Below are positions 41,454-50,013 of a DNA stretch of 64,000 nt, one piece after another. The DNA lies in assembly GCF_042679605.1 (NCBI RefSeq), contig NZ_JBHTMU010000012.1, positions 1 through 64,000 on the forward strand. The letters are read 5' to 3'. The stretch comes from Litorisediminicola beolgyonensis. Lineage in GTDB: Bacteria; Pseudomonadota; Alphaproteobacteria; Rhodobacterales; Rhodobacteraceae. Numbering within the stretch: the first letter of the stretch is position 1; the number at the start of each line of letters is the position of its first letter. A model generated the notes under the pieces. The model was not told the origin of the DNA, did no database searches, and saw nothing but the letters and a program-made list of their open reading frames with translations. A program made the translations under genes and the position numbers.

Positions 41454-43856
41454 TCAGCCTGTCAGAAGGCTTTCCGCGTTCCAGATGTCGCTCATGTAAC
41501 CACGGATCGTGCGATCCGACGAGAACCAACCCGATCTCGCGGTGTTGAGAGCGGCTTTGCGCGTCCATGTCTCCGCATCGGCATAGGCGGCATCGACCTC
41601 GCGGCTGGCGCGCCAGTAATCGGTGAAGTCCGAGGAGACGAGGAAGTAGTCCGGTCCCGACAGGTTCTCGACGATATGCACGTAGCGATCCGGCTCGTCG
41701 GGCGAGAAGAGACCGTCCTTGATCGCGTCGAGCGCGCGCTTCAGGCGCGGATCGGCGGCGATGGCCTGGGCGGCGTGGTTCTCGACCTTCCGCCGCGCGA
41801 CGACCTCGTCCGCGGTCATGCCGAAGAGGAAGAAGTTCTCCGCACCGACATGCTCGCGGATCTCGACATTGGCGCCGTCGAGCGTGCCGATGGTCAGCGC
41901 GCCGTTCAGGGCGAATTTCATGTTGCCGGTGCCCGAGGCTTCCTTGCCGGCGGTCGAGATCTGCTCGGAGAGATCGGCGGCCGGGATCAGGCGCTCGGCG
42001 AGCGTCACGTTGTAGTTCGGAAGGAACACCACCTGGAAGAAATCGCGGGTCGCGGCATCGGCGTTGATCACCTGGGCCACGTCGTTGATCAGGCGGATGA
42101 TGTCCTTGGCGAAGAAATAGCCGGGCGCGGCCTTGCCTGCGAAGATCTTGACGCGCGGGACATGGTTGCCCGAGGGCGCGTCCTTGATCTCCTGCCAGAG
42201 CGCGATGGCCTCGAGGATGTTGAGATGCTGGCGCTTGTACTCGTGCAGGCGCTTGATCTGGACGTCGAACATCGCGTCGGGATCAACGGTGAGCCCGTGC
42301 GCCTCGGCCATCCAGGCCGCGAGATCGGCCTTGTTGCCGCGCTTGGCGTCGGCATAGCGCTGGCGCCAGCCCGCGTCCTCGATCGAGGGCTCCAGCTCCT
42401 TCAGCCGCTCCAGGTCATCGACCCAGCCCTCGCCGATGGTCTCGGTGATCAGGCCGGAGAGCCGCGGGTTGCAGGACAGAAGCCAGCGTCGCGGCGTGAC
42501 GCCGTTGGTCTGGTTCACGATCCGGTCGGGGTGGAGCCGGTGCAGCTCCTCGAAGACGGTTTCCTTCATCAGCCCGGTATGGAGCGCCGAGACGCCGTTG
42601 ACCTTGTGGGCCATGACGAAGGACAGCTCGCCCATCTTCACCTGGTGATCCGCCCGGACCGAGAGGCTGCGCGAGGGGTTGGCCTTGGCATGGGCCGAGT
42701 CGATCCGGTCGACGATCTGCAGATGCCGCGGCAGGAGGCGGCCGAAGAGACCTTCGCCCCAGCTTTCCAGCGCCTCGGGCAGGAGCGTGTGGTTGGTGTA
42801 GCTGAGGCAGGCCGTAGCGGTGGCCATCGCGTCCTCGAAGCTCATGCCGCGCTCGTCGTGCAGGATGCGGACCAGCTCCGGCCCGGCGATGGCGGGATGG
42901 GTGTCGTTGAGCTGGATCGCCACCTTGGCGGGCAGCTTGCCCAGGTCGTCATGCTCACTGTCGAAGCGGCGCAGGATGTCTCGGAGCGCGGCGGCGGTCA
43001 GGAAGAACTCCTGCTTGAGGCGCAGCTCCTTGCCCTGCTCGGTGGTGTCGTCGGGATAAAGCACGCGGCTGATCGTGCGCGCCAGCGCCTCGGGCTGGGC
43101 GGCCTCGGCAAAGGCGCCGCGGTTGAAGGAGGACAGGTCGAACGGGTTCGCGGCCTTGGCCGACCAGAGCCGCAGCGTGTTGGCCCAGCGGCCCTGCCAG
43201 CCGACGATGGGCGTGTCGAACGCCTCGGCGAAGACGCATTCCGAGGGCGTCCAGACGGTGGTTCCGCCCTTCGTCTCGACGCTGCCGCCGAAGCCGATCG
43301 GGTAGCTCGCCTCGGGGCGCTCGAACTCCCAGGCGTGGCGCTGCAGGAGCCAGGTCTCGGGCGCTTCCATCTGGCGGCCGCCCTCGAAGCTCTGGCGGAA
43401 AAGCCCGTGCTCGTAGCGGATGCCGTAGCCATAGGCGGGGCAGCCAAGCGTCGAGAGGCTTTCGAGGAAACAGGCCGCGAGCCGTCCCAGACCGCCATTG
43501 CCGAGCGCCGCGTCGGGCTCGTCGGAAAGGACCGTGTCGAAATCGACCCCGAGCTGCGAGAGCGCGCCGCGCGCCTCGTCCAGAAGCCGCAGGTTGACGA
43601 TGCCGTCCTCGAGAAGACGGCCGATCAGGAACTCCATCGACAGGTAATAGACGCGCTTGGCCCCGGCCTCGTAGGTCTTGCGGGTGGCCGCGAACCACGA
43701 ATCCACGATCCGGTCGCGGACCGCGAAGGACAGCGCCAGCCGCCAGTCCTGCACCTGCGCATGGGACGGGTCGGTGCCGATCTCATAGGTCAGATGGCGC
43801 AGGATATCGTCACGAAACGCGTCGGCGGTGGTGCGGGGAGGGGTCGCGATATTCAT
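41454..43856 (-). CDS. glgP: Glycogen/starch/alpha-glucan phosphorylase (GT35)
   Basis: The protein has 800 residues. The pyridoxal-phosphate site is EASGTGNMKFALNGALTIGTLDGANVEI (Lys in N-M-K-F). The N-terminal pattern KRVYYLSMEFLIGRLLEDGI and the substrate region NTLRLWSAKA are typical. It releases glucose-1-phosphate from glycogen. It is the first gene of the glgPBCAX-malQ-pgm run, with its own candidate promoter 36 bp upstream. Confidence 0.96.
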   Translation of the reverse strand: MNIATPPRTTADAFRDDILRHLTYEIGTDPSHAQVQDWRLALSFAVRDRIVDSWFAATRKTYEAGAKRVYYLSMEFLIGRLLEDGIVNLRLLDEARGALSQLGVDFDTVLSDEPDAALGNGGLGRLAACFLESLSTLGCPAYGYGIRYEHGLFRQSFEGGRQMEAPETWLLQRHAWEFERPEASYPIGFGGSVETKGGTTVWTPSECVFAEAFDTPIVGWQGRWANTLRLWSAKAANPFDLSSFNRGAFAEAAQPEALARTISRVLYPDDTTEQGKELRLKQEFFLTAAALRDILRRFDSEHDDLGKLPAKVAIQLNDTHPAIAGPELVRILHDERGMSFEDAMATATACLSYTNHTLLPEALESWGEGLFGRLLPRHLQIVDRIDSAHAKANPSRSLSVRADHQVKMGELSFVMAHKVNGVSALHTGLMKETVFEELHRLHPDRIVNQTNGVTPRRWLLSCNPRLSGLITETIGEGWVDDLERLKELEPSIEDAGWRQRYADAKRGNKADLAAWMAEAHGLTVDPDAMFDVQIKRLHEYKRQHLNILEAIALWQEIKDAPSGNHVPRVKIFAGKAAPGYFFAKDIIRLINDVAQVINADAATRDFFQVVFLPNYNVTLAERLIPAADLSEQISTAGKEASGTGNMKFALNGALTIGTLDGANVEIREHVGAENFFLFGMTADEVVARRKVENHAAQAIAADPRLKRALDAIKDGLFSPDEPDRYVHIVENLSGPDYFLVSSDFTDYWRASREVDAAYADAETWTRKAALNTARSGWFSSDRTIRGYMSDIWNAESLLTG

Positions 43857-43884
43857 CTGTCTGGCCTTTCGAAATCGAGGCGGC

Positions 43885-43921
43885 GTTACCGCTATCAACA
43901 GCGCGCCCATGTGAATGGCAA
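43885..43921 (-). promoter_or_regulatory. Candidate glgP promoter with overlapping LacI-like half-sites
   Basis: On the minus strand a -35 TTGCCA (43916-43921) is followed after 18 bp by a -10 TGATAG (43892-43897). The -10 lies inside GTTGATAGCGGTAAC (43885-43899), whose GTT and AAC ends and internal CG look like a loose LacI/GntR-type site. Symmetry is imperfect. It differs from the AAAGCGCTTT sites beside aglR, so another regulator would be needed. Confidence 0.35.
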
Positions 43922-43970
43922 GCGCGAATGACGGCGCCGCGCGCGGCTGTCGCAGCCCGGTGGCGCGAAA

Positions 43971-44939
43971 TTAGGCAGCGTCTTCGCGCTGGCCCATCAA
44001 TTCCGCGAGGTGGCAGGCGGAGCCGGTGAGGGCGGCATAGTCGTCGGCGACGAGGTGGACGGGAAACTGGCGCATGAACTCGGAGAACCGCCCCTTGTCG
44101 GTCAGGGCCTCTTCGAAGGTGCCCGATTTCAGATGAGGCTCGAAATGGCGCGCGACCCCGCCGCAGAGATAGATGCCGCCGAAGGGCAGGCTGACGAGCG
44201 CCAGATCTCCGACGAGACGCCCGAGCATGCGGGTGAAGATGCGCACCGCCTTGTCCGCGAGAGGATCGTCGCCGGTGCTCTCCATGATCGCGGCGGCGTC
44301 CTTCGGCGCGGCGCCCGCATCCTCGGCGAGCCAGGCGTAGATCCGCTCGAAGCCGCGGCCCGACAGGGCGTCCTCGATCCCGGGCTGGGGATGCTTCTGG
44401 GCGATCCAGTCGCGCAGCGCCCGGGTTTCGGCATCGGGCGTGGGCATGGTGATGTGACCTGATTCCGAGGGCGGCACCAGCGTCTGGCCGCCCAGCCGGT
44501 AGACCGGAGCGGCGTTGAGACCGGTGCCGACGCCGACAACGAGCTTCGCGGCCTGCGGACTTGCGGGCTGGCCGGGCAGGAGCGGGACCAGGCTTTCAGG
44601 TCCCAGCCGGTCGAGCGCATGGCCCTGCGCCTGCAGGTCGTTCAGCACCGCCACGGTGGTGGCACCCGAAGCCTCCGAGATCACCTTGCGGTCGATGGAC
44701 CAGTTGAGATTGGTGAGCTTGCCGATGCCGTCGCGCACCGGGCCTGCCATCGCGACGCAGGCCGCCTCGGGCGACGCGCCGATCTCGGCCAGGTAATGCT
44801 CCAGCACTTCGCCCAGCCCCGACACCTCGGCATTGCGATAGCGCCGGATCGAGCCGGTCTCGATCTCGGCGCCGTGGGCCAGCGCAACGCGCGTATTGGT
44901 GCCGCCGATATCCGCGACAACCGCCGTCTGATCCGCCAT
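43971..44939 (-). CDS. glk: Glucokinase (Glk type)
   Basis: The protein has 322 residues. The N-terminal phosphate motif ADIGGTNTRVALA, the sugar-binding region AVLNDLQAQGHAL, VGVGTGLNAAPVYR, and the late GGIYLCGGVARHF identify a Glk-type (non-ROK) glucokinase. It phosphorylates glucose released by the adjacent beta-glucosidase and AglA. I chose the ATG at 44939, six bases after GGGGAG. The GTG just before it is possible. The ATG overlaps the last base of the bgl stop (TGATG), so it is translationally coupled to bgl. Confidence 0.93.
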   Translation of the reverse strand: MADQTAVVADIGGTNTRVALAHGAEIETGSIRRYRNAEVSGLGEVLEHYLAEIGASPEAACVAMAGPVRDGIGKLTNLNWSIDRKVISEASGATTVAVLNDLQAQGHALDRLGPESLVPLLPGQPASPQAAKLVVGVGTGLNAAPVYRLGGQTLVPPSESGHITMPTPDAETRALRDWIAQKHPQPGIEDALSGRGFERIYAWLAEDAGAAPKDAAAIMESTGDDPLADKAVRIFTRMLGRLVGDLALVSLPFGGIYLCGGVARHFEPHLKSGTFEEALTDKGRFSEFMRQFPVHLVADDYAALTGSACHLAELMGQREDAA

Positions 44940-46264
44940 CACGCTCTCCCCAATGCCGCTTTGATCGCGTGGTAGGAGGCTTTCGGCGTGCGTTCAAGGC
45001 TGTCGAAATCCACATGCACCAGTCCGAAGCGTTCCTTGTAGCCGAAGGACCATTCGTAATTGTCGAGAAGCGACCAGATGAAATAGCCCGAAACCGGCAC
45101 GCCTTCGTCGATGGCGCGCAGAACCGCGTCGAGATGGGCCTCGATATAGGCGATGCGCTGCGGGTCCTCGATCGCGCCGTTCTCGATCGGATCATGCGCT
45201 GCCATGCCGTTCTCGGTGACGAAGATCGGCATGTCGCCGGTATAGTCCTGCGCGGTGCGCTTGAGGAAGCGGTAAAGGCCCTCGGGATAGACCTCCCAGC
45301 CCATCACCGTTTTCTCGAGGGGGCCTTCGACCGGCGTCAGACCAGGCCACGCTCCGCCCGAAGGCGCGAGGATCGCACGGGTGTAGTAATTGACGCCGCA
45401 CCAGTCCATCGGCGCCTGGATCGTCGGGAAATCCTGTTCCCAGCCTTTCGGCAGATGTTTTTCGAGCCCGTCGAGGATGACCTGCGGGTAGCTGCCGCGG
45501 AAGACCCCGTCCATGAAGAAGCGGTTGTAGTAACCGTCATGGATCGCGGCGGCCTGCTGCGCCTTGGCGCCGCGCTCGGCCGGTTCGGCCCATTCGAGAT
45601 TGAAGACCGCGCCGATATTGTCGATGCCCATCGCGCGGAGCGCCTGGGCCGCGGTGCCGTGGGCCAGAAGGCAGTGATGCATCGCCCTTGCGGTGGCGCG
45701 AATGTCCCGTAACCCCGGCGCCTGCGCGCCCAGGAAATGGCTCAGCCAGGTGACGCAGAAGAACTCGTTGATCGTGGCCGTCGACCAGACCCGGTCGCCG
45801 ATGCGGCCCATGATCACCTCGGCATAATCGGCGAACCACTTGGCGACGTCGGGATTGGTCCAGCCGCCGAGATCCGAGAGCGCCGAGGGCAGTTCCCAGT
45901 GATAGAGCGTCAGCGCCGGTTTCACGCCGCGCTCGCATATCGCGTCGACAAGACGGTCGTAGAAATCGAGCCCTTCTTCGTTGGGCTGGCCCTTGCCCTC
46001 GGGCAGGACCCGCGCCCAGGAGGTCGAGAAGCGATAGGCGTCGAAGCCCGCGCCCGCGACAAGGTCCATGTCCTCTTCGTATCGGTGGTAATGATCGCAG
46101 GCGACGCGCCCGTCCTCGGCCCGGACCACGTTGCCGGGGGTCGCGGCATAGGTGTCCCAATGGGTCGAGCCTGCGCCGCCGAAGCCGTGCCCCTCGATCT
46201 GATACGAGGAGGTCGCGGTGCCGAAGGTGAAGCCGTCGGGGAAATCGGCGCGGCGGTGTTTCAT
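44939..46264 (-). CDS. GH1 beta-glucosidase
   Basis: The protein has 441 residues. The GH1 nucleophile region is IFVTENGMAAHDP (Glu in T-E-N-G). The acid/base region reads STATINEFFCVTW instead of the usual T-x-N-E-P, so the Pro after the Glu is replaced. The N-terminal signature FPDGFTFGTATSSYQIEG and SGYFIWSLLDNYEWSFGY-ERFGLVHVDF near the end are typical. It hydrolyses beta-glucosides in the cytoplasm. Its ATG overlaps the aglR stop by four bases, and glk overlaps its own stop, so aglR-bgl-glk form one unit. A beta-enzyme beside an alpha-glucoside importer broadens the sugars this locus can serve. Confidence 0.94.
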   Translation of the reverse strand: MKHRRADFPDGFTFGTATSSYQIEGHGFGGAGSTHWDTYAATPGNVVRAEDGRVACDHYHRYEEDMDLVAGAGFDAYRFSTSWARVLPEGKGQPNEEGLDFYDRLVDAICERGVKPALTLYHWELPSALSDLGGWTNPDVAKWFADYAEVIMGRIGDRVWSTATINEFFCVTWLSHFLGAQAPGLRDIRATARAMHHCLLAHGTAAQALRAMGIDNIGAVFNLEWAEPAERGAKAQQAAAIHDGYYNRFFMDGVFRGSYPQVILDGLEKHLPKGWEQDFPTIQAPMDWCGVNYYTRAILAPSGGAWPGLTPVEGPLEKTVMGWEVYPEGLYRFLKRTAQDYTGDMPIFVTENGMAAHDPIENGAIEDPQRIAYIEAHLDAVLRAIDEGVPVSGYFIWSLLDNYEWSFGYKERFGLVHVDFDSLERTPKASYHAIKAALGRA

Positions 46265-47304
46265 ACAACGGGTCCTTCCAGGGCGGGGGCCGGTCCGGTC
46301 GAGCGGCCGATGATCAGGTCGGCCTCGAGCAGTTCCTGTACCGGTCCGGTCTCGGGATCTGCAATGAGGCTCAGAAGCATTTCCGCGGCGCGCTTGCCGT
46401 GCTCGCGGACCGAGGAGCGCGTGGCGGTGAAGACCGGGACGGCGGCGCGGTTGCGCAGGTAGCCCAGGTCGTCATCATGGGTGACGAGGCTGATGTCGCG
46501 GCCGAGGGTCAGCCCGGTCTCGTCGAGGGCGTGCCGGACGCCGATGGCGGTGATCACCGACGAGGTCAGCACGGCCGTGGGCGGGGCATCCATCCCCCGC
46601 ATCTTGCGCATCGCCGAATAACCGAGCTCCTCGGTCATCTCGCCCTGGACCATCAGCTCGGGGTTCGGCGCGATCCCGGCCTCCTCGAGCGCGGCGAGGT
46701 ATCCCTCGCGGCGGCGCCAGGCGAAATCCATTGTCTCGAGTCCGTTGATCAGCGCGATGCGGCGATGGCCGAGCTCGATCAGAAGCTGGGTCGCGCGCTT
46801 GAAGGCGCGGCGGTTGTTCATGTCGATCCAGGAGTAGGGCGCGTCCATGTCGCTGGCACGGCCATGGACCACGAAGGGCAGGCCGAGCTCGCTCAGAAGG
46901 TCGATCCGGTGATCGGTGCGGTGGGGCCCGTGCAGGATCAGCCCGTCGACATTGCCCTTGGCGCGGATGTCGCGGTAGCGGGCCTCCTGCGCGCCGTCCT
47001 CGACCATCGAGAGCGTCAGGTCGTAGCCGGCGGCGGTGTAGACCTCGGAGGCGCCCGAGATGAAATCGGCGAAGACCGGGTTCACCATCTCATGGGCCTT
47101 CGAGACGGGAATCACGTGCCCGATGGACATGGCCCGCCCGGTGGCGAGCCCCTTGGCGCGGGCGTTCGGGATATAGCCGACCTCGCGGGCGACGGACACG
47201 ATGCGCCGCCGTGTTTCTTCGCGCACCTCGGGATAGCCGTTGAGCGCGCGGCTCACCGTCGTCTGGCTGAGGCCGAGATGTTCCGAGAGTTGCTTGAGAT
47301 TCAC
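46261..47304 (-). CDS. aglR: LacI-family regulator of alpha-glucoside use (AglR-like)
   Basis: The protein has 347 residues. The N-terminal LacI HTH is MNLKQLSEHLGLSQTTVSRALNGYPEVREETRRRI with the hinge AREVGYIPNARAKGLATGR. A periplasmic-binding-protein-like sensor domain follows (GHRRIALINGLE, FDFAWRRR-like segment, PTAVLTSSVITAIGVRHAL). It is divergent from aglEFGAK, as in rhizobia. Two AAAGCGCTTT palindromes in the shared 265-bp region are the likely operators, one 25 bp before its own start and one near the aglE promoter. Confidence 0.88.
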   Translation of the reverse strand: MNLKQLSEHLGLSQTTVSRALNGYPEVREETRRRIVSVAREVGYIPNARAKGLATGRAMSIGHVIPVSKAHEMVNPVFADFISGASEVYTAAGYDLTLSMVEDGAQEARYRDIRAKGNVDGLILHGPHRTDHRIDLLSELGLPFVVHGRASDMDAPYSWIDMNNRRAFKRATQLLIELGHRRIALINGLETMDFAWRRREGYLAALEEAGIAPNPELMVQGEMTEELGYSAMRKMRGMDAPPTAVLTSSVITAIGVRHALDETGLTLGRDISLVTHDDDLGYLRNRAAVPVFTATRSSVREHGKRAAEMLLSLIADPETGPVQELLEADLIIGRSTGPAPALEGPVV

Positions 47305-47328
47305 CGCTGCTTGCGTCCCCTGTGGCCC

Positions 47329-47338
47329 AAAGCGCTTT
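47329..47338. promoter_or_regulatory. LacI-type operator 1 (aglR side)
   Basis: AAAGCGCTTT is a perfect 10-bp palindrome with central CG, 25 bp upstream of the aglR start, just downstream of an AT-rich stretch with TCAATTATTGA. Binding here would repress aglR itself. Confidence 0.7.
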
Positions 47339-47446
47339 CAATTATTGATTTGGATACTGCATGCGGCTCCGCGAGGAAAGGGGCAAGTGGTGCAGGGCTT
47401 CGCCGCGCTGCGGCAATGAAATTCTGGCTTTGCAAGAGTGATCCGA

Positions 47447-47475
47447 TTGACATGTGGCGAAGAACCAGACAGGTT
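47447..47475 (+). promoter_or_regulatory. Promoter of aglEFGAK
   Basis: A perfect -35 TTGACA (47447-47452) is followed after 17 bp by a weak -10 CAGGTT (47470-47475). The start would be about 47482, immediately before operator 2. Confidence 0.55.
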
Positions 47476-47483
47476 CGCGGCAC

Positions 47484-47497
47484 CCAAAGCGCTTTGG
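47484..47497. promoter_or_regulatory. LacI-type operator 2 (aglE side)
   Basis: CCAAAGCGCTTTGG is a perfect 14-bp palindrome with the same core as operator 1. It covers the predicted first transcribed bases of the agl operon, a standard place for a LacI-type repressor. The two core centres are 157 bp apart, close to 15 helical turns. Confidence 0.75.
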
Positions 47498-47569
47498 ATT
47501 GCGTGCGGGCGAAATTTTACTTGCGGGGGCCGTTGCAAATCCCGTGAGATGAAACCGGGAGGAATTCAC

Positions 47570-48925
47570 ATGAAAAACACACTCTTTACGACCGCCGCGG
47601 TGCTCGCCGTCAGCGCGACCGGCGTGCTTGCCGCCGAGCATTTGCAGATCACCGAGGGCGAGGGGCCGTTCAACTGGGACAGCTACACCGCCTTTGCCGA
47701 CGCGCATGACCTGAGCGGCGAGACCATCGAGATCACCGGCCCCTGGACCGGCAACGAGAAAGAGAAAGTCGACATCGTCTTCGACTTCTTCGAGAAGGCC
47801 ACCGGCGCGACCGTGAACTACTCGGGCTCGGACAGCTTCGAGCAGGACATCGTGATCGCCGCGCGCTCGGGCTCGGCCCCGAACCTCGCGGTCTTCCCGC
47901 AGCCCGGCCTTGCCGCCGACATGGCGAGCCAGGGTCTTCTGACCGCGCTGCCCGAGGGCACCTCGGACTGGGTGCGCGACAATTTCGCGGCCGGCCAGTC
48001 CTGGGTCGATCTCGGCACCTATGCGGGCGAGGACGGGACCGAGGCGCTCTACGGCATGTTCTACCGCGTCGACCTGAAATCGCTCGTCTGGTACTCGCCG
48101 ACCGCCTTCGACGAGGCAGGTTACGACATCCCCGAGACGATGGAAGAGCTGAAGGAACTGACACAGGAGATCTTCGACGACGGCGGCACGCCGTGGTGCA
48201 TCGGCCTCGGATCCGGTGCGGCGACCGGCTGGCCCGCGACCGACTGGGTCGAGGACATGATGCTGCGCACGCAGGACCCGTCGGTCTATGACCAGTGGGT
48301 GACGAACGAGCTGCCCTTCACCGATCCGGCCGTCATCGGCGCGATCGAGGAGTTCGGCTGGTTCGCCCGCAACGACGATTTCGTGCAGGGCGGCGCGGCC
48401 AACGTGGCCACCACCGACTTCCGCGACAGCCCGGCGGGCCTCTTCGCGATCCCGCCCGAGTGCTACATGCACCGTCAGGCCTCCTTCATCCCGGCCTTCT
48501 TCCCGGATGGCACCGAGCTCGGCCAGGACGTGGACTTCTTCTACTTCCCGGCCTTCGAGGAAAAGGACCTGGGCAGCCCGGTTCTGGGGGCTGGCACGCT
48601 CTTCGGCATCACCAACCCCTCCGAGGGTGCGACCGCGGTGCTGGAATACCTGAAGACCCCGATCGCGCATGAGCTCTGGATGGCGCAGGACGGCTTCCTG
48701 ACGGCGCATGCGGGCGTCAATCTCGAGGCCTATGCCACCGACACCCAGCGCGCGATGGGCGAGATCCTCCAGGATGCCTCGACCTTCCGCTTCGACGCCT
48801 CGGACCTGATGCCGTCGGAGATCGGCGCGGGCGCCTTCTGGAGCGGCATGGTCGACTACGTCACCGGCGCGTCCGCCGAGGACGTCACCCAGACCATCCA
48901 GGACCGCTGGGACTCGATCCAGTAA
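47570..48925 (+). CDS. aglE: Alpha-glucoside ABC transporter, substrate-binding protein
   Basis: The protein has 451 residues. The signal peptide is MKNTLFTTAAVLAVSATGVLA with cleavage before AEH. The mature sequence is a cluster-B family-1 solute-binding protein (GETIEITGPWTGNEKEKVDIVFDFFEKATGATV, YSPTAFDEAGYDIPETMEEL, AGTLFGITNPSEGATAVLEYLKT). With AglF, AglG and AglK it imports alpha-glucosides such as sucrose, maltose or trehalose, by analogy with the rhizobial agl system. I chose the ATG at 47570 (GGGAGGA seven bases upstream). Confidence 0.93.
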   Translation: MKNTLFTTAAVLAVSATGVLAAEHLQITEGEGPFNWDSYTAFADAHDLSGETIEITGPWTGNEKEKVDIVFDFFEKATGATVNYSGSDSFEQDIVIAARSGSAPNLAVFPQPGLAADMASQGLLTALPEGTSDWVRDNFAAGQSWVDLGTYAGEDGTEALYGMFYRVDLKSLVWYSPTAFDEAGYDIPETMEELKELTQEIFDDGGTPWCIGLGSGAATGWPATDWVEDMMLRTQDPSVYDQWVTNELPFTDPAVIGAIEEFGWFARNDDFVQGGAANVATTDFRDSPAGLFAIPPECYMHRQASFIPAFFPDGTELGQDVDFFYFPAFEEKDLGSPVLGAGTLFGITNPSEGATAVLEYLKTPIAHELWMAQDGFLTAHAGVNLEAYATDTQRAMGEILQDASTFRFDASDLMPSEIGAGAFWSGMVDYVTGASAEDVTQTIQDRWDSIQ

Positions 48926-48943
48926 TCGCCTGACAGACAGTTT

Positions 48944-48970
48944 CGCCGCCCGGAGACCCTCCGGGCGGCG
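48944..48970 (+). terminator. Intercistronic hairpin between aglE and aglF
   Basis: CGCCGCCCGGAG-ACC-CTCCGGGCGGCG is a perfect 12-bp stem with a three-base loop and no T-tract, 18 bp after aglE. Such hairpins after binding-protein genes usually protect the upstream mRNA, so that binding protein is made in excess of the permeases. Confidence 0.65.
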
Positions 48971-49021
48971 GCAAGACCGTCGCGGGTTCCAGCCGCGCGC
49001 GTCCCAGGGGGAGGGCCGACC

Positions 49022-49999
49022 ATGTCACCGATCATTCAGGGCATCATCACCATCATCATCGGCGTCGGCGGATGCGTGGGATATTTCTTCCTGTCGAACA
49101 TGATCCTCGACAAGGTGATCTTCCCGCCCCGCGACGACGACCACGGGCGCAACATCAACCGCGCCACGATGGTCCGGCCCTGGCTCTTCCTCTTTCCGGC
49201 GATGTTCGCGCTCGGGCTCTACCTCGTCTACCCGGTGGTCGGCTCGTTCTGGCGCTCGCTCTACAACCGCTCGGGCGACACGTTCATCGGGCTCGGCAAC
49301 TACACCCAGATGTTCTCGGAAGAGGGCTTCCGCACCGCGTTTTTCAACAACGTGCTCTGGGCGCTCTTCGTGCCCGCCGCGGCGACGTTCCTGGGCCTTC
49401 TCGTGGCGCAGCTCACCGACCGGCTGAAATGGGGCAACATCGCGAAATCGCTGATCTTCATGCCGATGGCGATCTCTTTCGTCGGCGCCTCGCTGATCTG
49501 GAAGTTTGTCTACGCCAACGACCCCGATATCGGCATCATCAACGCGCTGCGCGACGTGATCGGGCTCGGGCCCATCGACCCGCTGCAGATCCCGTTCTGG
49601 AACAACTTCTTCCTGATGGTGATCCTCGTCTGGATCCAGACCGGCTTTGCCATGGTGATCCTCTCGGCGGCGCTGCGCGGCATCCCCGAAGAGACCATCG
49701 AGGCCGCGATCATCGACGGGGCGAACCCGTTCCAGATCTTCTTCAAGATCAAGGTCCCGCAGATCATGGGCACGATCGTCGTGGTGTGGACCACGATCAC
49801 CATCCTCGTGCTGAAGGTCTTCGACATCGTCTATGCGATGACGGGGGGCAATTTCGATACCGAGATCCTGCCGAGTTACATGATGGATTACATGTTCCGC
49901 GATGACGGCCGGGCGACCGCCGTGGCCTTCGTGATCATGATCATCGTGCTGCCGGTGATGGTCTGGAACATCCGCCAGGCGCGGAAAGAAATGCGCTGA
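49022..49999 (+). CDS. aglF: Alpha-glucoside ABC transporter permease AglF
   Basis: The protein has 325 residues. An extra N-terminal membrane helix (IIQGIITIIIGVGGCVGYFFL) precedes the six-helix core, as in MalF-type permeases. The EAA loop that contacts the ATPase is AALRGIPEETIEAAIIDGANPFQIFFKIKVPQI. It lies 14 bp before aglG. Confidence 0.93.
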   Translation: MSPIIQGIITIIIGVGGCVGYFFLSNMILDKVIFPPRDDDHGRNINRATMVRPWLFLFPAMFALGLYLVYPVVGSFWRSLYNRSGDTFIGLGNYTQMFSEEGFRTAFFNNVLWALFVPAAATFLGLLVAQLTDRLKWGNIAKSLIFMPMAISFVGASLIWKFVYANDPDIGIINALRDVIGLGPIDPLQIPFWNNFFLMVILVWIQTGFAMVILSAALRGIPEETIEAAIIDGANPFQIFFKIKVPQIMGTIVVVWTTITILVLKVFDIVYAMTGGNFDTEILPSYMMDYMFRDDGRATAVAFVIMIIVLPVMVWNIRQARKEMR

Positions 50000-50013
50000 G
50001 GGAGGGCAGGGAC

